Origin: Pseudooceanicola marinus
GTDB lineage: Bacteria > Pseudomonadota > Alphaproteobacteria > Rhodobacterales > Rhodobacteraceae
Assembly (NCBI RefSeq): GCF_020177265.1
Contig: NZ_JAIVMC010000003.1
Coordinates: 1 to 64,000 of the forward strand
Reading direction: 5' to 3'
DNA length: 64,000 nt
Positions within the stretch are counted from its first letter, which is position 1. Every line of letters begins with the position of its first letter. Position numbers and translations under genes: made by a program. The notes beneath the pieces are model-generated. The model had not been told where the DNA came from, made no database searches, and was given only the letters and a program-made list of their open reading frames with translations. Positions 63,326 through 64,000 of this stretch are shown here, one piece after another.

Positions 63326-64000
63326 TCAGAGCGGGCTGGCGTCCGCGGTGACCTCCGGCATCAGCTCGGCCGCGATCTGCTCGATGATCGGGTGGGCCTC
63401 GTCCAGCGACATGCCCGGGCGCAGGCGACTGTCGTAGAGGATCTGCAGCATCATCTCGTCCTGGGCCGTCAGCAAGGCGAACTCGCCATCGTCGTTGAAG
63501 ATGGAGGGGCGCGCGGCGCGGCTGTCGTTGCGCAGGCCAAGGCCCTGGGCGATCTCCTCGTGGTAACAGGCGCGGCGCATCAGCTCCGGCAGCTCGGCCC
63601 GCACCAGGGCGACGGCCAGGTCATAGGTCGCCGGGTTGCCCGCCGCAGCAAAGCCCATCACCAGGCAGGGGATGTCGCGGGGCAGGGTGCGCAGGGTGTT
63701 CATCGTGCTGGCCGACAGGTTGGGCACGAGGCTGCGCAGCTCGGCGATGGCCTCTTCGCGGTCGTCTTCGCCCATCACCAGCACGTGGAAATTGCCGCCT
63801 GAACCAGTGCCCAGACCGATCGAATGGCCCGTGGCGCGGGCGAGGCGACGGGCGTAGCCGCGCAGGACCGCGCGGTCGTCGTCCCGGGTCGCTTCGTCGA
63901 TGGAGGTGCCGAAGGTGACCCGCATCCGCACGGGTTGCTGCCAGCGCAGCAGCTGACCCGGCATGTCGTCCGCGGGCGCTAGCCCGGCCCCGGCCCGGTG
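63326..64000 (-). CDS. DUF2927 protein, 5' end beyond the window
   Basis: The reading frame stays open to the right edge, so the N-terminus (usually carrying an export signal) is missing and 225 codons including stop are visible. The DUF2927 domain includes LLRWQQPVRMRVTFG, the glycine-rich GLGTGSGGNFHVLVMGEDD and the metalloprotease-like segment ACYHEEIAQGLGLRND, with an HEE pattern. The family is common in Rhodobacteraceae and has no established function; a zinc-peptidase-like activity is possible. An internal ATG at 63964 is unlikely to be the true start, because coding continues upstream without a stop. Confidence 0.75.
   Translation of the reverse strand, partial: HRAGAGLAPADDMPGQLLRWQQPVRMRVTFGTSIDEATRDDDRAVLRGYARRLARATGHSIGLGTGSGGNFHVLVMGEDDREEAIAELRSLVPNLSASTMNTLRTLPRDIPCLVMGFAAAGNPATYDLAVALVRAELPELMRRACYHEEIAQGLGLRNDSRAARPSIFNDDGEFALLTAQDEMMLQILYDSRLRPGMSLDEAHPIIEQIAAELMPEVTADASPL

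Overview
The window reads as chromosomal DNA of a high-GC alphaproteobacterium, most likely a marine Rhodobacteraceae (Roseobacter group). The evidence is the rhizobial/roseobacter-type rhamnose locus, the NepR-EcfG-PhyR general stress response locus, a TRAP transporter, an Anbu-type peptidase cluster, the UrtABCDE urea transporter and a DUF2927 protein. Forty-nine protein-coding features are listed, two of them tentative short frames and one cut by the right edge. No rRNA, tRNA, CRISPR array, insertion sequence, integrase or phage gene was recognised.

Left third (1-28 kb), mainly catabolism and stress control. Positions 47-5520 hold the rhamnose locus: rhaR and rhaS run left, rhaD and rhaI run right, and the shared promoter region carries a 12-bp inverted repeat and phased GATC words. 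Next come a MarR-type regulator with a DctPQM TRAP transporter (5579-9027), a divergent fused hydantoinase/5-oxoprolinase (9167-12763), an exported molybdenum hydroxylase (12841-15486), a GMC oxidoreductase (15750-17420) and a GlxA-type regulator. At 19083-20866 an amidoligase is translationally coupled to a class I glutamine amidotransferase-like hydrolase. The general stress response locus follows (20926-24380: HisKA_2 kinase, EcfG, NepR, divergent PhyR), then a DUF1328 membrane protein. GGAAC-N16-CGTT matches to the EcfG promoter consensus lie upstream of nepR, upstream of the DUF1328 gene, and at an orphan position (19050-19074) that could drive a small RNA. pxpBC follow.

Middle (26.7-50.9 kb), mainly envelope biology. 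It holds amidase amiC, penicillin-binding protein 1A, prfB, a small orphan gene after a comparatively AT-rich leader, an MltB-like transglycosylase, a DUF2189 membrane protein and tamBA. The most unusual block is 41259-48812: a four-haem exported cytochrome c ending in a DUF4384-like domain, an exported caspase-fold protease with Sel1-like repeats, and an unannotated protein in which a complete M14 zinc-carboxypeptidase catalytic set can be read. A convergent flavocytochrome b reductase and an isochorismatase-family hydrolase follow.

Right third (51.4-64 kb). The conserved ATP-grasp / alpha-E / transglutaminase / Anbu cluster is followed by the complete urtABCDE operon, D-aminoacyl-tRNA deacylase, a stand-alone CZB-like zinc-binding protein and a truncated DUF2927 protein.

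Two features recur across the window. A strong stem-loop follows each of the three transporter binding-protein genes (rhaS, dctP, urtA). An intergenic GC-rich palindromic element ending in GGGATATTT occurs three times, one copy lying inside the urt operon.
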